Positions 35,606-43,761 of a stretch of DNA of 64,000 nucleotides are shown piece after piece. Each line of letters starts with the position of its first letter. Position 1 is the stretch's first letter. Below the pieces are notes generated by a model, which worked only from the letters and a program-made list of their open reading frames with translations, did no database searches and had not been told where the DNA came from. Position numbers and translations under genes: made by a program. This stretch comes from Mycobacterium sp. OTB74 (GTDB lineage: Bacteria > Actinomycetota > Actinomycetes > Mycobacteriales > Mycobacteriaceae): contig NZ_JARXVD010000016.1 in assembly GCF_029892685.1 (NCBI RefSeq), forward strand, positions 1 to 64,000. Direction: 5' to 3'.

Positions 35606-36760
35606 TCAGAAGGATGTGCTCTGGCGCACCAGGATGTCCTTGGCGATCACCCGCTTCTGGATTTCGGCGGTCCCGTCCGCGACGAGGTAGGCCATCACAT
35701 CGCGGAAGCGTTGCTGGAGTGGGAATTCCGTCGCGTAGCCGAGGTTGCCGTGAATTCGCATGGCAGCTTCGATGGCGTCCTTCGCGATCGAGGGCGGCCA
35801 CCACTTGCTCATGGAGGCGAGCGCAGTGTGCGGCTTGCCCTGTTCGCGCATCCATAGCGCGCGATAGCAGAGCCAGCGCGCCGCTTCGAGGTAGGTGGCC
35901 TGCTCGGCCAAGGGGAACGAGACCCCTTGGAACTCGGCGATGGGTTGTCCGAACGCCTGCCGCTGCGTCGCATAGACGGCGGCCTCGTCCAGGCTGGCCT
36001 GGGCGGCGCCGAGGCACATGAGCCCAATTGCGGCGCGGCTGAAGTCGAAGTGACTCATTACCGCGTGGAATCCTCGGCCGGGTTCGCCGATCAAGTGTGC
36101 GGTCGGGACGAATACATCATCGAGATGAATTGAGCCCCATCCCAGTGGGAGACAGCCCATGCCGGGCATGTGGTGCACGGTGACCTTGTCCGCGTCGAGA
36201 GGCACCAGAAAGCAGCTCACTCCTCGGGCGCCGGTAGTTCCGGGCTCGCGTGCGTAGATCAGAGCTGCTGACGAATGCATGGCCCAGGAGATCGCGGTCT
36301 TCTCACCGGTGAGCCGCCATCCGCCGTCGACTTCGCGCGCAACAGTTTTCATACCGCCTGCATCGGAGCCCGAGCCCGGTTCGGTGAGAGCGATCGCGAC
36401 GTTTTCGCAGCCTTCGATCATCGCCGGTAGGTAGCGCTGGCGAACTTCTTCGGTGCCGTGCAGCAGCTGGGAGCCGATTAGCCCGATCTGCACGGGCGCG
36501 GACGCGACATTCACGTCTCCGTAGGCCAGCGTTTCGGTGGCAAGCCCGAGCATGACGGGGTCCTCCTCGCCGGTGCCGCCGTATTCCTCGGGTAGCCCGA
36601 TACCCAGCACGCCGAGCTCGCCGAGCTGGCGCAGGATTTCGAACGGAAACTCGGTGGACGCAGCTCGATCACGGTAACCCGGCAGCAATACTTTGCGGGA
36701 GAAGTCCGCGAGGGTCTGCTGGAACGCGGACTGATCCGCAGTGAACTCGAAGGAAATCAT
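35606..36760 (-). CDS. Acyl-CoA dehydrogenase with Asp in the catalytic-base position
   Basis: 384 residues. ALTEPGSGSDAGG and the ISWAMHSSAALIYA region fit the family. At the C-terminus the MCAD-type YEGT motif reads ADGT (VADGTAEIQKR), giving Asp where Glu is usual, while the alternative IVD/LCAD position is Ser (FDFSRAAIG). Asp bases are reported for cyclohexane-carboxyl-CoA-type dehydrogenases, so a ring acyl-CoA substrate is attractive here. Ten bases downstream of the NMO gene and in one operon with it and the TetR gene. Confidence 0.85.
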   Translation of the reverse strand: MISFEFTADQSAFQQTLADFSRKVLLPGYRDRAASTEFPFEILRQLGELGVLGIGLPEEYGGTGEEDPVMLGLATETLAYGDVNVASAPVQIGLIGSQLLHGTEEVRQRYLPAMIEGCENVAIALTEPGSGSDAGGMKTVAREVDGGWRLTGEKTAISWAMHSSAALIYAREPGTTGARGVSCFLVPLDADKVTVHHMPGMGCLPLGWGSIHLDDVFVPTAHLIGEPGRGFHAVMSHFDFSRAAIGLMCLGAAQASLDEAAVYATQRQAFGQPIAEFQGVSFPLAEQATYLEAARWLCYRALWMREQGKPHTALASMSKWWPPSIAKDAIEAAMRIHGNLGYATEFPLQQRFRDVMAYLVADGTAEIQKRVIAKDILVRQSTSF

Positions 36761-36770
36761 TTCTGCCTCT

Positions 36771-37712
36771 CTATGATGCGGTGCCGATGAAAGTGTTTGT
36801 AGCGGTGAGGTATTCGTCGACGATCTTGTCGGCTACCTCGCCGACCGTCTCTATCCGGTCGATCTGGCCGACGCCCTGGCCGGCTCCGAAAATGTCCTTC
36901 CACGGTTTCTGTTCGCCGTGTACGTCCGAGAAGTCGATCCGCGCCGTCGACGACAGCTGTGCGTCGCCGTATCCGGCGTCTCGGAGGCTTTCGGTCAGCC
37001 AGCTGCACGCAACTCCGGTGACCCCGGCGGTGGCAGTAACGTCCCCGGCTCCGGCACGTATGAGCATTTGGCGGTAGCTGTCCTGGACCAGGGACTCAGG
37101 ACACGCGATGAAACGCGTGCCCATATAGGCGAGCTCAGCCCCGAGCGTCTCGACGGCTCGCACACCTCGCCCCGTGGAGATTGCGCCGCCGACCACGAGC
37201 GTTCCGTCAAAGAAGTCACGGACCTCGTCCACAAACGCGAAAGGAGACAGCCTCCCGGTGTGACCGCCGGCGCCGTGGCATACCAACACCAAACCGTCGG
37301 CGCCGGCGTCGGCCGCCTTGCGCGCGTGCTCCACCGACATCACGTCGGCGAAGACTGCGCCCCCGTAGCCGCGAACCGTGTCCATGACCCGCGTGGGCGA
37401 ACCCAGCGCGGTGACCACGACGGTTGGCTGGTGTTCTGCGATCAGTTCCAGCTCGCGGTCAAACCGGTCGTAGGTGCTGTGAACGATCATGCTCACCGCC
37501 CACTGCGGGTCATCGATGGCAGTCAGGCCGGCCTTGATCTCGTCGAGCCAGCGGACCAAGTCGTCGGCCGTCCGTGCGTTCTGCGTCGGGAACGAGCCCA
37601 TCAGCCCGGCCCGGCACGACGCAATTACCAGCTCGGGACCAGACACCAGAAACATCGGCGCGACGATCACCGGTGCGCGTAGGGCGCGTGGCCGCACCGC
37701 TTCCAAGTTCAT
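36771..37712 (-). CDS. Nitronate monooxygenase-family flavoprotein (possible enoyl-CoA reductase, IpdC-like)
   Basis: 313 residues, FMN TIM-barrel of the NPD/NMO family: RAPVIVAPMFLVSGPELV, GADGLVLVCHGAGGHTG and VVGGAISTGRGV phosphate-binding loop, then YMGTRF. Family members include nitronate oxidases, but in mycobacterial steroid catabolism a homologue (IpdC) acts on ring CoA esters, and the acyl-CoA dehydrogenase neighbour favours such a role. A FadR-like palindrome overlaps the start codon itself, and the nearest -10-like sequence (TATGTA) leaves almost no leader, so the mRNA may be leaderless. Confidence 0.82.
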   Translation of the reverse strand: MNLEAVRPRALRAPVIVAPMFLVSGPELVIASCRAGLMGSFPTQNARTADDLVRWLDEIKAGLTAIDDPQWAVSMIVHSTYDRFDRELELIAEHQPTVVVTALGSPTRVMDTVRGYGGAVFADVMSVEHARKAADAGADGLVLVCHGAGGHTGRLSPFAFVDEVRDFFDGTLVVGGAISTGRGVRAVETLGAELAYMGTRFIACPESLVQDSYRQMLIRAGAGDVTATAGVTGVACSWLTESLRDAGYGDAQLSSTARIDFSDVHGEQKPWKDIFGAGQGVGQIDRIETVGEVADKIVDEYLTATNTFIGTAS

Positions 37713-37730
37713 GGTCTGACCATATACATA
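37711..37730 (-). promoter_or_regulatory. FadR-like operator overlapping the NMO gene start, with -10 element
   Basis: Perfect palindrome ATGGTCTGACCAT at 37711-37723; its first two bases belong to the NMO start codon (37710-37712). On the minus strand TATGTA (37730-37725) is the -10 candidate, so the operator would cover the transcription start and ribosome entry. Confidence 0.6.
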
Positions 37731-37731
37731 A

Positions 37732-37751
37732 GTCTGGACTCACGTCCAGAC
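37732..37751. promoter_or_regulatory. Perfect 8-bp inverted repeat in the divergent promoter, probable TetR operator
   Basis: GTCTGGAC and GTCCAGAC separated by TCAC. It lies centrally between two divergent operons and between two FadR-like operators. Size and symmetry suit a TetR dimer, and a TetR is encoded in the left operon. Confidence 0.6.
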
Positions 37752-37785
37752 CTACGTGCGAGACGGTATGCCGCCTGCCCTAATC

Positions 37786-37812
37786 TTGACCCATGGGTCT
37801 GACCATTATAAT
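37786..37812 (+). promoter_or_regulatory. Strong sigma-A-type promoter with FadR-like operator in the spacer
   Basis: TTGACC (37786-37791) and a perfect TATAAT (37807-37812), 15 bases apart. GGGTCTGACCA (37795-37805) fills the spacer. The predicted start at about 37818-37820 is only a few bases before the ATG at 37822, so the transcript is probably leaderless. Confidence 0.7.
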
Positions 37813-37821
37813 ATTTGCAGC

Positions 37822-38721
37822 ATGGCGGCGCCCGAGACCTCGTCGTACCGCTCTTCGGATGGCACCCCGCTCACTGCCTACCGCTGGGCCCCTTCAGATG
37901 GTCAAGAGGTATCTGCTCTCGCTGTCCTCGTCCATGGCATGGGCGAGCACATGCGCCGCTACGACCACGTTGCAGACGCGCTCACCTCTGAGGGTTTTGT
38001 GGTGTATGGACACGACCACCGCGGGCACGGCGGCTCACTGGCCGCCAACGCCGAACCCGGCAGCCTTGGGCCCCGCGGGTGGTCGGTACTGATCGACGAT
38101 CTGATGCTGCCGGTGGCCCGCGCGCGATCGGACCATCCGGGCCTGCCAGTGGTTATGGTTGCTCACAGCATGGGTTCGTTTGCAACGCAACAATTTCTGT
38201 TGAATCACAGCGCCGACGTCGATGCGGTGGCGTTCACCGGAACCGGTGCACTCGACCTACTGGAACCCGCGTTCGATTTGTCCGAGGACTTGGATCTGTC
38301 CGCCTTCAACGCCCCGTTCCAGCCAGCCCGCACGGATTTCGACTGGCTGTCCCGCGACGAAGCCATGGTCGACGCCTACCTCGCAGATCCGTTGTGTGGC
38401 TTCGGCATCGACGCTGCGTCGGCAAAAGATATGTTCGCTGGAGCGCAGCGACTCGCCGATCCAGGCGAGATGGCGACCATTCCCCGCGATCTGCCCCTCT
38501 ATTTCGCGGTCGGCGCCAATGACCCCGTCAACGGCGGGCTTATCCTGCTGTGGCCTCTGGTCGGTCGTTTCCGGACCGCCGGTCTAGAGGACGTAACAGT
38601 CAGCGTGTACGAGGGCGGCCGGCACGAGATCTTCAACGAAACCAACCGCACACAAGTAATCGGAGACCTCGTTCAGTGGCTGCAACGAGTGTCGGCAACA
38701 CAAAGGACGGATCATGGCTGA
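37822..38721 (+). CDS. Alpha/beta hydrolase of the monoacylglycerol-lipase (S33) type
   Basis: 299 residues. VLVHGMGEHMRRYDHVADAL and YGHDHRGHGGS match monoacylglycerol lipase/lysophospholipase. The nucleophile is in AHSMGSF (the usual GHSMGG has its first Gly as Ala); Asp and His follow in GANDPVNGG and GGRHEIFNE. Probably a cytosolic esterase or thioesterase-like enzyme. No Shine-Dalgarno is visible at the ATG, in keeping with a leaderless mRNA. It overlaps the next gene by 8 bp. Confidence 0.85.
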   Translation: MAAPETSSYRSSDGTPLTAYRWAPSDGQEVSALAVLVHGMGEHMRRYDHVADALTSEGFVVYGHDHRGHGGSLAANAEPGSLGPRGWSVLIDDLMLPVARARSDHPGLPVVMVAHSMGSFATQQFLLNHSADVDAVAFTGTGALDLLEPAFDLSEDLDLSAFNAPFQPARTDFDWLSRDEAMVDAYLADPLCGFGIDAASAKDMFAGAQRLADPGEMATIPRDLPLYFAVGANDPVNGGLILLWPLVGRFRTAGLEDVTVSVYEGGRHEIFNETNRTQVIGDLVQWLQRVSATQRTDHG

Positions 38722-39514
38722 TAGCGACCGCACGGAACTGCCTGCACCCAAGGAGCTCGCATCGTCCTCCGCGCTGATTGTGGGCGGCACCGCCGGCATC
38801 GGGCTCGCCACCGCCCAGGGACTCGCACGCGCTGGGGTACCGCGCATCGTCATCACTGGACGCAACGCAGAACGAGGTGAACTCGCCGCGAAGTCAATCG
38901 CTGAACTCGGCGCAGATACCCATTTCATCGCCGGTGATGCAACGGATCCGGACGGCGCCGCTGCGATCGCAGCCGCTGGCGACCAGATCCTGTCGGGTAT
39001 CGACATCCTGATGTGCAGCACTGCCGCGGATGTCCGGCCCGAACTGTTCGTCAACATTCCCCCCAACGACATCGGCCGATCCCTCACCGAACTAGCTCTG
39101 CCTTCCATGCACATGGCCAGCGCCGTCCTGCCGGGCATGCGCGCCCGTCGAGGCGGCGTCATCGTCAACATGGCATCAGACGCGGGAAAGACTGCGACGC
39201 CGGGCGAAACGATCATCGGCGCCGGTAAGGCTGCCATCATCATGTTCACGCGGACGATCGCCATCGAAGAGAAGCGCTACGGCATCCGCGCCAACGTGTT
39301 GACGCCGTCGCTCGTGCACGGGACAGCCTCGACTGAGCGCATCACGACCGAGGGATTTAGTGCAAAACTCTTCGCCGCTGCTGCGCGCCAGGCGACTCTG
39401 GGCGTACCAACAGCCGACGATGTCGCCGCGCTGGCGGTATTCCTGTGCAGTGCGGCGGCTGCAAAGTTGACCGGCCAAGCGATCAGCGTCAACGGCGGCA
39501 TCTCCGCGGTCTAG
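38714..39514 (+). CDS. SDR-family protein lacking the catalytic tyrosine
   Basis: 266 residues with a normal cofactor motif (VGGTAGIGLATA) and FabG-like C-terminus (KLTGQAISVNGG). In the active-site helix the sequence is ETIIGAGKAA: the lysine is present but the residue four before it is Ile instead of Tyr. A standard SDR alcohol oxidation is therefore doubtful; it may use another residue or act on a different reaction. Translationally coupled to the hydrolase and under the same FadR-like operator. Confidence 0.78.
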   Translation: MADSDRTELPAPKELASSSALIVGGTAGIGLATAQGLARAGVPRIVITGRNAERGELAAKSIAELGADTHFIAGDATDPDGAAAIAAAGDQILSGIDILMCSTAADVRPELFVNIPPNDIGRSLTELALPSMHMASAVLPGMRARRGGVIVNMASDAGKTATPGETIIGAGKAAIIMFTRTIAIEEKRYGIRANVLTPSLVHGTASTERITTEGFSAKLFAAAARQATLGVPTADDVAALAVFLCSAAAAKLTGQAISVNGGISAV

Positions 39515-40422
39515 CCCCTGCACTCCACCTCCCAGAAGTAACCGGTTCGCGAGCGAACTACCATTCCTCATTCGAGCGAGACAGCCGAAAACTGCCCTAG
39601 CACCGCTAGATTCGATCGGTGATGCCGGGCATGAGCCTCAGGAACTCGACAGGCCCTAATGATGCAGCAGGATACTCAACACCTCCGGCAGCGCGGAGTG
39701 GGTATCGACCTGGCGACCAAAGTGCTCGCGCATTTCCCCGGGTTCAGCCGGGAACATTGACCACCGACGAGACTCATCGTCGGAGAGCGCACCGAAAAGG
39801 CGGGCCTCGTCGGCGACCAACTGATCCAGGATGTGGTGATAGAGCCCAACCTGACTGCCGCCGTGCGCTGGTCCAGCGCTCGATCAAGCCGTCGCGTCAT
39901 TTTGCGTCCACAAACTCGACTACTCGCCCGGGGTTGGCGTCGATCGGCTGAACCTGGGCGCGAAGTTGCCGAGACGGCATCCAGCCGCTTTTGCGGTAGC
40001 TCGAATGCCAGTCGTTCACCCCAACCACAAAGGCGCAGAACGAAGTTGACGACGTCCACCCCGCTGAACGGATCCCAGAGATTGGACATGACAGACCGTA
40101 TCCCGCTACAAAGGACCGCCACAGCCCCCGATCGGATCACGTCATACCCACCGGCCAGGGTTATCTGCGAACAGCGGACGTGCGACGTCCCCGGGCGGTA
40201 GCCCATCGCTGATTGCTTGGCCGATTGCCGATTTGAAGCGGACCGACGATCTAGGGACGACGGCACGGAGGACCTGCATGTCCTCGCTGAAGCTCTCGGT
40301 AATTTCGCGTCAAATGTCCGCTACTCCGGAGCTCCGTTGGAGGCCGTCGTCCTTACCGCCGGAACCGTGACCCGACACGTAGTTTGATGTAGTCAAGGCC
40401 TGTCACGCACAGGATTCCGACA
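39515..40422. other. Intergenic region without an intact gene
   Basis: A 908-bp gap between convergent genes. It contains a small inverted repeat GTTCGC-GA-GCGAAC at 39545-39558 and a frameshifted relic at 39656-40089 (listed separately). Nothing else was recognised; other open frames lack ribosome sites. Confidence 0.5.
39656..40089 (-). pseudogene. Frameshifted relic of an unrecognised gene
   Basis: On the minus strand a protein-like start (MSNLWDPFSGVDVVNFVLRL) from the ATG at 40089 continues in neighbouring frames as QPIDANPGRVVEFVDAK, then LDRALDQRTAAVR, then YHHILDQLVADEARLFGALS up to a stop at 39658. The composition of each piece is protein-like, and joining them needs at least three frame changes. 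I do not recognise the family; the helical final piece might be regulatory. Confidence 0.35.
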
Positions 40423-41322
40423 TTAGATATAGCGCGGGAATGGCGACCAATCGGGGTCGCGCTTCTCCAGAAACGCGTCACGACCTTCCACAGCCTCATC
40501 GGTCATGTACGCCAATCGTGTTGCCTCTCCAGCGAATAACTGTTGACCTACCAGCCCGTCGTCGATCAGATTGAATGAATACTTCAACATCCGGATCGCC
40601 TGCGGCGACTTGCTGTTGATCGACGACGCCCACTGCAGCGCAACGGTTTCCAGATCGACGTGGTCGACCACTTCGTTGACCGCACCCATCAGATGCATTT
40701 GCTCGGCGGTATAGGGCCGACCCAGGAAAAAGATCTCCCGGGCGAACTTCTGGCCTGTTTGGCGGGCCAGATAGGCGCTGCCGTACCCGCCGTCGAAACT
40801 GCCCACGTCGGCGTCGGTCTGCTTGAATCGGGCGTGCTCGCGGCTGGCCAAGGTCAGGTCACAGGTGGCGTGCAGACTGTGCCCGCCGCCGGCTGCCCAT
40901 CCGTTGACCAGACAGATCACCGGCTTGGGCATGAAACGGATCAGACGTTGCACCTCCAGGATGTGCAACCTTCCCGCCCGTGCGGGGTCGACAGTTTCCG
41001 CGCTGTCGCCGGAGGCGTACTGGTAACCGCTACGCCCACGAATTCGCTGATCGCCACCGGAACAGAATGCCCAGACGCCGTCCTTGGGGCTCGGGCCGTT
41101 CCCGGTCAGCAGCACCACCCCGACATCGGGTGACAGCCGGGCGTGATCAATCACCCGATACAACTCATCGACGGTGTGCGGACGAAATGCATTGCGCACC
41201 TCGGGACGGTCAAATGCCACGCGGACCGTCGGCTGCGATACATGGCGGTGATACGTGATATCGGTCAACTCGAAACCGGCCACCTGTCGCCATAGCGACG
41301 GGTCGAACGGGTTGTCACGCAT
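40423..41322 (-). CDS. menB: MenB-like 1,4-dihydroxy-2-naphthoyl-CoA synthase paralogue
   Basis: 299 residues, nearly colinear with mycobacterial MenB: NPFDPSLW start, VRVAFDRPEVRNAFRPHTV, FCSGGDQRIRGRSGYQYASG, and GSFDGGYGSAYLA with the catalytic Asp, ending in WSPFPRYI. MenB closes a ring by intramolecular Claisen condensation of succinylbenzoyl-CoA in menaquinone synthesis. Here it lies outside any men cluster and directly follows two LuxR regulators (its ATG adjoins the previous stop), with a good AAAGGAG. It may be the housekeeping copy or a duplicate used in reverse for ring opening, as in BadI. Confidence 0.85.
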   Translation of the reverse strand: MRDNPFDPSLWRQVAGFELTDITYHRHVSQPTVRVAFDRPEVRNAFRPHTVDELYRVIDHARLSPDVGVVLLTGNGPSPKDGVWAFCSGGDQRIRGRSGYQYASGDSAETVDPARAGRLHILEVQRLIRFMPKPVICLVNGWAAGGGHSLHATCDLTLASREHARFKQTDADVGSFDGGYGSAYLARQTGQKFAREIFFLGRPYTAEQMHLMGAVNEVVDHVDLETVALQWASSINSKSPQAIRMLKYSFNLIDDGLVGQQLFAGEATRLAYMTDEAVEGRDAFLEKRDPDWSPFPRYI

Positions 41323-42402
41323 CTAGTTTCGTCTCCTTTGATCCTTGCTGACTTCATCCATGTAGAGGGCTATCGCCTCTGAGCGGTTGATGGCGCCGAT
41401 CTTGCGGAGGATCCGCTTCACATGCGTCTTGACTGTTTCAATGGTGATGACAAGCTCGTCGGCAATGTCAGCATTCGACGCACCCAACACCAAACGTTCG
41501 AATACCTGCCGTTCGCGACCCGACAGCGTGCGCGCCAACGCAGAGTCGGACGCGATCGTCGGCGGCTCGATGCTGTCGTCATCCTGCTCGATGTCCAAGC
41601 TGACTGCCGCGGCGGCGATGCGATCTACCTCCTCGGTCAATCGGGCCGCCGCGCGTGCGATCGAGGTCCGTTGTTGCTGTACACGTTCGGTATTCAGCAT
41701 TCTTTCGTGAAGCAGGGAATAAGCGGATGCAAACGTATCCAGCACGTCGACGTCCTCGACGGAGACATCGCACTCGCCGCCACGACTGACGTGGATAAGT
41801 GCCACCACCTGCGATTCAGCGATGACCGGAGCCACAAGATACTGGTCAGAATCCAGCAGGGTGCGAAAAGCGGCCGTTGCCGGCAGGTCGCTGTCATTCG
41901 TACGTATGGTGTCGTGTAAAAGCACGCATTCGCGCTCTGGCACGCAGCCGCGACGCTTCACAATTCTGGGGCTTCCAAGAGCAACATTGGATTCCTCCAC
42001 CACGAACGTGTCGTCCTCCACGAACGAAATCAGTGCGCGGTCGAAGCCGAGCGCTTCACAGAGTTCGCTGCAAGCTTGACGGCCGAGCCCCTGAAGCGAG
42101 CCTGCCCTTTTCATGCGACGGATGCCATCGGTCAGCGACCGAACAACATCGGCACGCCCGCCAGCCCGCATCTCGCGAGCCTGAATCTGGGCCTGCAAGT
42201 ACGAGACAAACGGCCGGAGTCCTCCAATTGCGCGAGCGGCATCAGAATGAACGCCTCGTGTCACCAATCGGCCAGTGGTGCCTGCCGCCATTGCGATCGC
42301 CGCGTCGAGCGTCGTTGCATCTTCTGATCGGAGTAATCCGAACGAGTTGCACAGCCCTTTGTCGAGTTCGTTTAGCGTTGCCACCATCTCACACGTCTTC
42401 AC
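41323..42402 (-). CDS. GAF-LuxR-type transcription regulator, second of a tandem pair
   Basis: 359 residues from GTG (GTGA overlap with the upstream regulator). The N-terminal 110 residues are helical, about 110-245 look like a GAF sensor domain (LCEALGFDRALISFVEDDTFVV), and about 290-345 are a LuxR helix-turn-helix (LSGRERQVFERLVLGASNADIADELVITIETVKTHVKRIL). Homologous to the upstream gene, suggesting duplication or a heterodimer. No receiver domain, so the signal is likely a small ligand. Confidence 0.85.
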   Translation of the reverse strand: MKTCEMVATLNELDKGLCNSFGLLRSEDATTLDAAIAMAAGTTGRLVTRGVHSDAARAIGGLRPFVSYLQAQIQAREMRAGGRADVVRSLTDGIRRMKRAGSLQGLGRQACSELCEALGFDRALISFVEDDTFVVEESNVALGSPRIVKRRGCVPERECVLLHDTIRTNDSDLPATAAFRTLLDSDQYLVAPVIAESQVVALIHVSRGGECDVSVEDVDVLDTFASAYSLLHERMLNTERVQQQRTSIARAAARLTEEVDRIAAAAVSLDIEQDDDSIEPPTIASDSALARTLSGRERQVFERLVLGASNADIADELVITIETVKTHVKRILRKIGAINRSEAIALYMDEVSKDQRRRN

Positions 42403-43538
42403 CGCAACTCCCCGTAATCACCGGTCATGATGCCGCCGTACACGGCCACCGCAGCTGCCCTACTGGACGTATTCAGCTTCTTGGCAATGTGTTTCAGATG
42501 TGACTTCACAGTCCCCTCGGAAATCACCAGGCATCGCGCGATCTGCCCGTTCGTCGCCCCTGTGGCGACATGAGCCATGATTTCGCGTTCACGCGCGGTC
42601 AACGAGAGTGCCGCCGAACGGCAGGTGCGGTGATAGGAGCCGACCTCCGGTTCTCCGCTCGACAACCACGACGGCGATCGAGTTGGCCGGGTGAGCATTT
42701 CGTCCACATGAGCGCACAAGCTGCCCACTTCCACGCGTTGCTGCACTGCTTTCGCCTCGAGCACAGCGCTCTCGAACACTACAGATAGACACTCGGCGAA
42801 AGCCTCCAACTGGTTGAGGTGGTCCATCGTGAGGATGCCATCGGGCTCGGGTTGGTCAGCGTGCAGCATCCCGATTGCCCTACCCTGCACGGTGATTGGG
42901 GCAGCAACGTAGCCCCGGCAGCCCGCTACCTCGATGAGTCCTTTGAACGTACGTTTGTCCTCGACGGGCGACAGCACAAGGGCGCCGCAGCGTTTGCGAA
43001 CCAGTTCGGTCTCCAGCGGAGCGTCGGCCAACTGGAAGTGGGCACCCTCCACATATTCGCGGAACGGTTTTGATCGCGGATCAGATTCTTCGTGTTCGAT
43101 GTGCAGGTACTGCGGCAGCCACAGTGAGCCCCTCACTGTCGAGATCATCGTCCGCGCGAAGGCCAACTCCCGGCTCAGCACCACGGGAGCGGCGTGGATT
43201 ATCTCGCTGGGCGAAAGTCCGCGGAGGTCCGCCAGGGCCGTACGGATTTCCGACAGGCATCTCACCCGTAGCGATAGATCGCGATCAAGCAATTCGGACT
43301 GCAACAACAGGATCGAGATCAGCAGTTGATCGGTCGCGGCGGAATCGTCTTCAGCCACTAACGAGGCACGCCGCTCAAGGCGTCGCCTCGTCTCGGCCAA
43401 TCGCTCCGCCAGTGTCATCGATGTCGGGTTAGCCAACTTCGATCCGAGATGCTCAGCTGCCGAGGATAGAGTCGCCTCGACGCGCTCCGCCAGTGTCGAA
43501 TCCTGGCCGAGAGAAGTCACCGCCGCTCGCAAGACCAT
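42399..43538 (-). CDS. GAF-LuxR-type transcription regulator, first of a tandem pair
   Basis: 379 residues. Helical N-terminus, central GAF-like domain (ERVRKRCGALVLSPVEDKRTFKGLIEVA region) and C-terminal LuxR DNA-binding domain (LTAREREIMAHVATGATNGQIARCLVISEGTVKSHLKHIAKKL). ATG preceded by AAGGAGAGGAG. First gene of a three-gene operon with the second LuxR gene and the menB paralogue. The promoter carries a FadR-like operator, making this regulator pair subordinate to the same control as the catabolic genes. Confidence 0.85.
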   Translation of the reverse strand: MVLRAAVTSLGQDSTLAERVEATLSSAAEHLGSKLANPTSMTLAERLAETRRRLERRASLVAEDDSAATDQLLISILLLQSELLDRDLSLRVRCLSEIRTALADLRGLSPSEIIHAAPVVLSRELAFARTMISTVRGSLWLPQYLHIEHEESDPRSKPFREYVEGAHFQLADAPLETELVRKRCGALVLSPVEDKRTFKGLIEVAGCRGYVAAPITVQGRAIGMLHADQPEPDGILTMDHLNQLEAFAECLSVVFESAVLEAKAVQQRVEVGSLCAHVDEMLTRPTRSPSWLSSGEPEVGSYHRTCRSAALSLTAREREIMAHVATGATNGQIARCLVISEGTVKSHLKHIAKKLNTSSRAAAVAVYGGIMTGDYGELR

Positions 43539-43570
43539 CGATACTCCTCTCCTTCGAAACTGCCCGCGCC

Positions 43571-43597
43571 ACCTAACGGTCAGACCATTGAACCAAA
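43571..43597 (-). promoter_or_regulatory. Promoter with FadR-like operator of the LuxR-LuxR-menB operon
   Basis: On the minus strand TTTGGT (43597-43592) and TTAGGT (43576-43571) are 15 bases apart, and TGGTCTGACCG lies in the spacer. Same geometry as the promoter at 52444-52470. Confidence 0.55.
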
Positions 43598-43712
43598 TGG
43601 TAGCGCGTCATCGGTCAGCTCACAACGACTTGAGAAAAGTGACCATCGTCACGCTAGGTTTGCGACCCGTACCCCACCCTCCGGTTCAGGGTTGGCCCCC
43701 TTGCGCACGGCG

Positions 43713-43748
43713 TTGACAAATGACCATAATGGTCTAATGGTCAGTCCA
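43713..43748 (+). promoter_or_regulatory. Promoter with double FadR-like element, oxidoreductase-hydratase operon
   Basis: TTGACA (43713-43718) and TAATGG (43735-43740) are 16 bases apart. The spacer holds GACCATAATGGTC (43722-43734), a palindrome made of the two half sites in inverted order. Directly after it comes TGGTCAGTCCA (43738-43748), one mismatch from TGGTCnGACCA. Confidence 0.55.
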
Positions 43749-43761
43749 AAGGGAGGTTTTT

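Noticed and set aside
36771-37712. Starting the NMO gene at a downstream codon to create a leader
   Set aside because: The N-terminal strand RAPVIVAPM needs the first residues, so the start at 37712 fits the fold better.
40423-41322. Calling this gene BadI
   Set aside because: The long N-terminus, the RSGYQYASG insert and WSPFPRY end are MenB features; the BadI-like protein is the one at 51608.
43589-43601. ACCAAATGGT as a second operator before the LuxR operon
   Set aside because: It overlaps the proposed -35 and lacks the GGTCnGACC core, so I treat it as chance.
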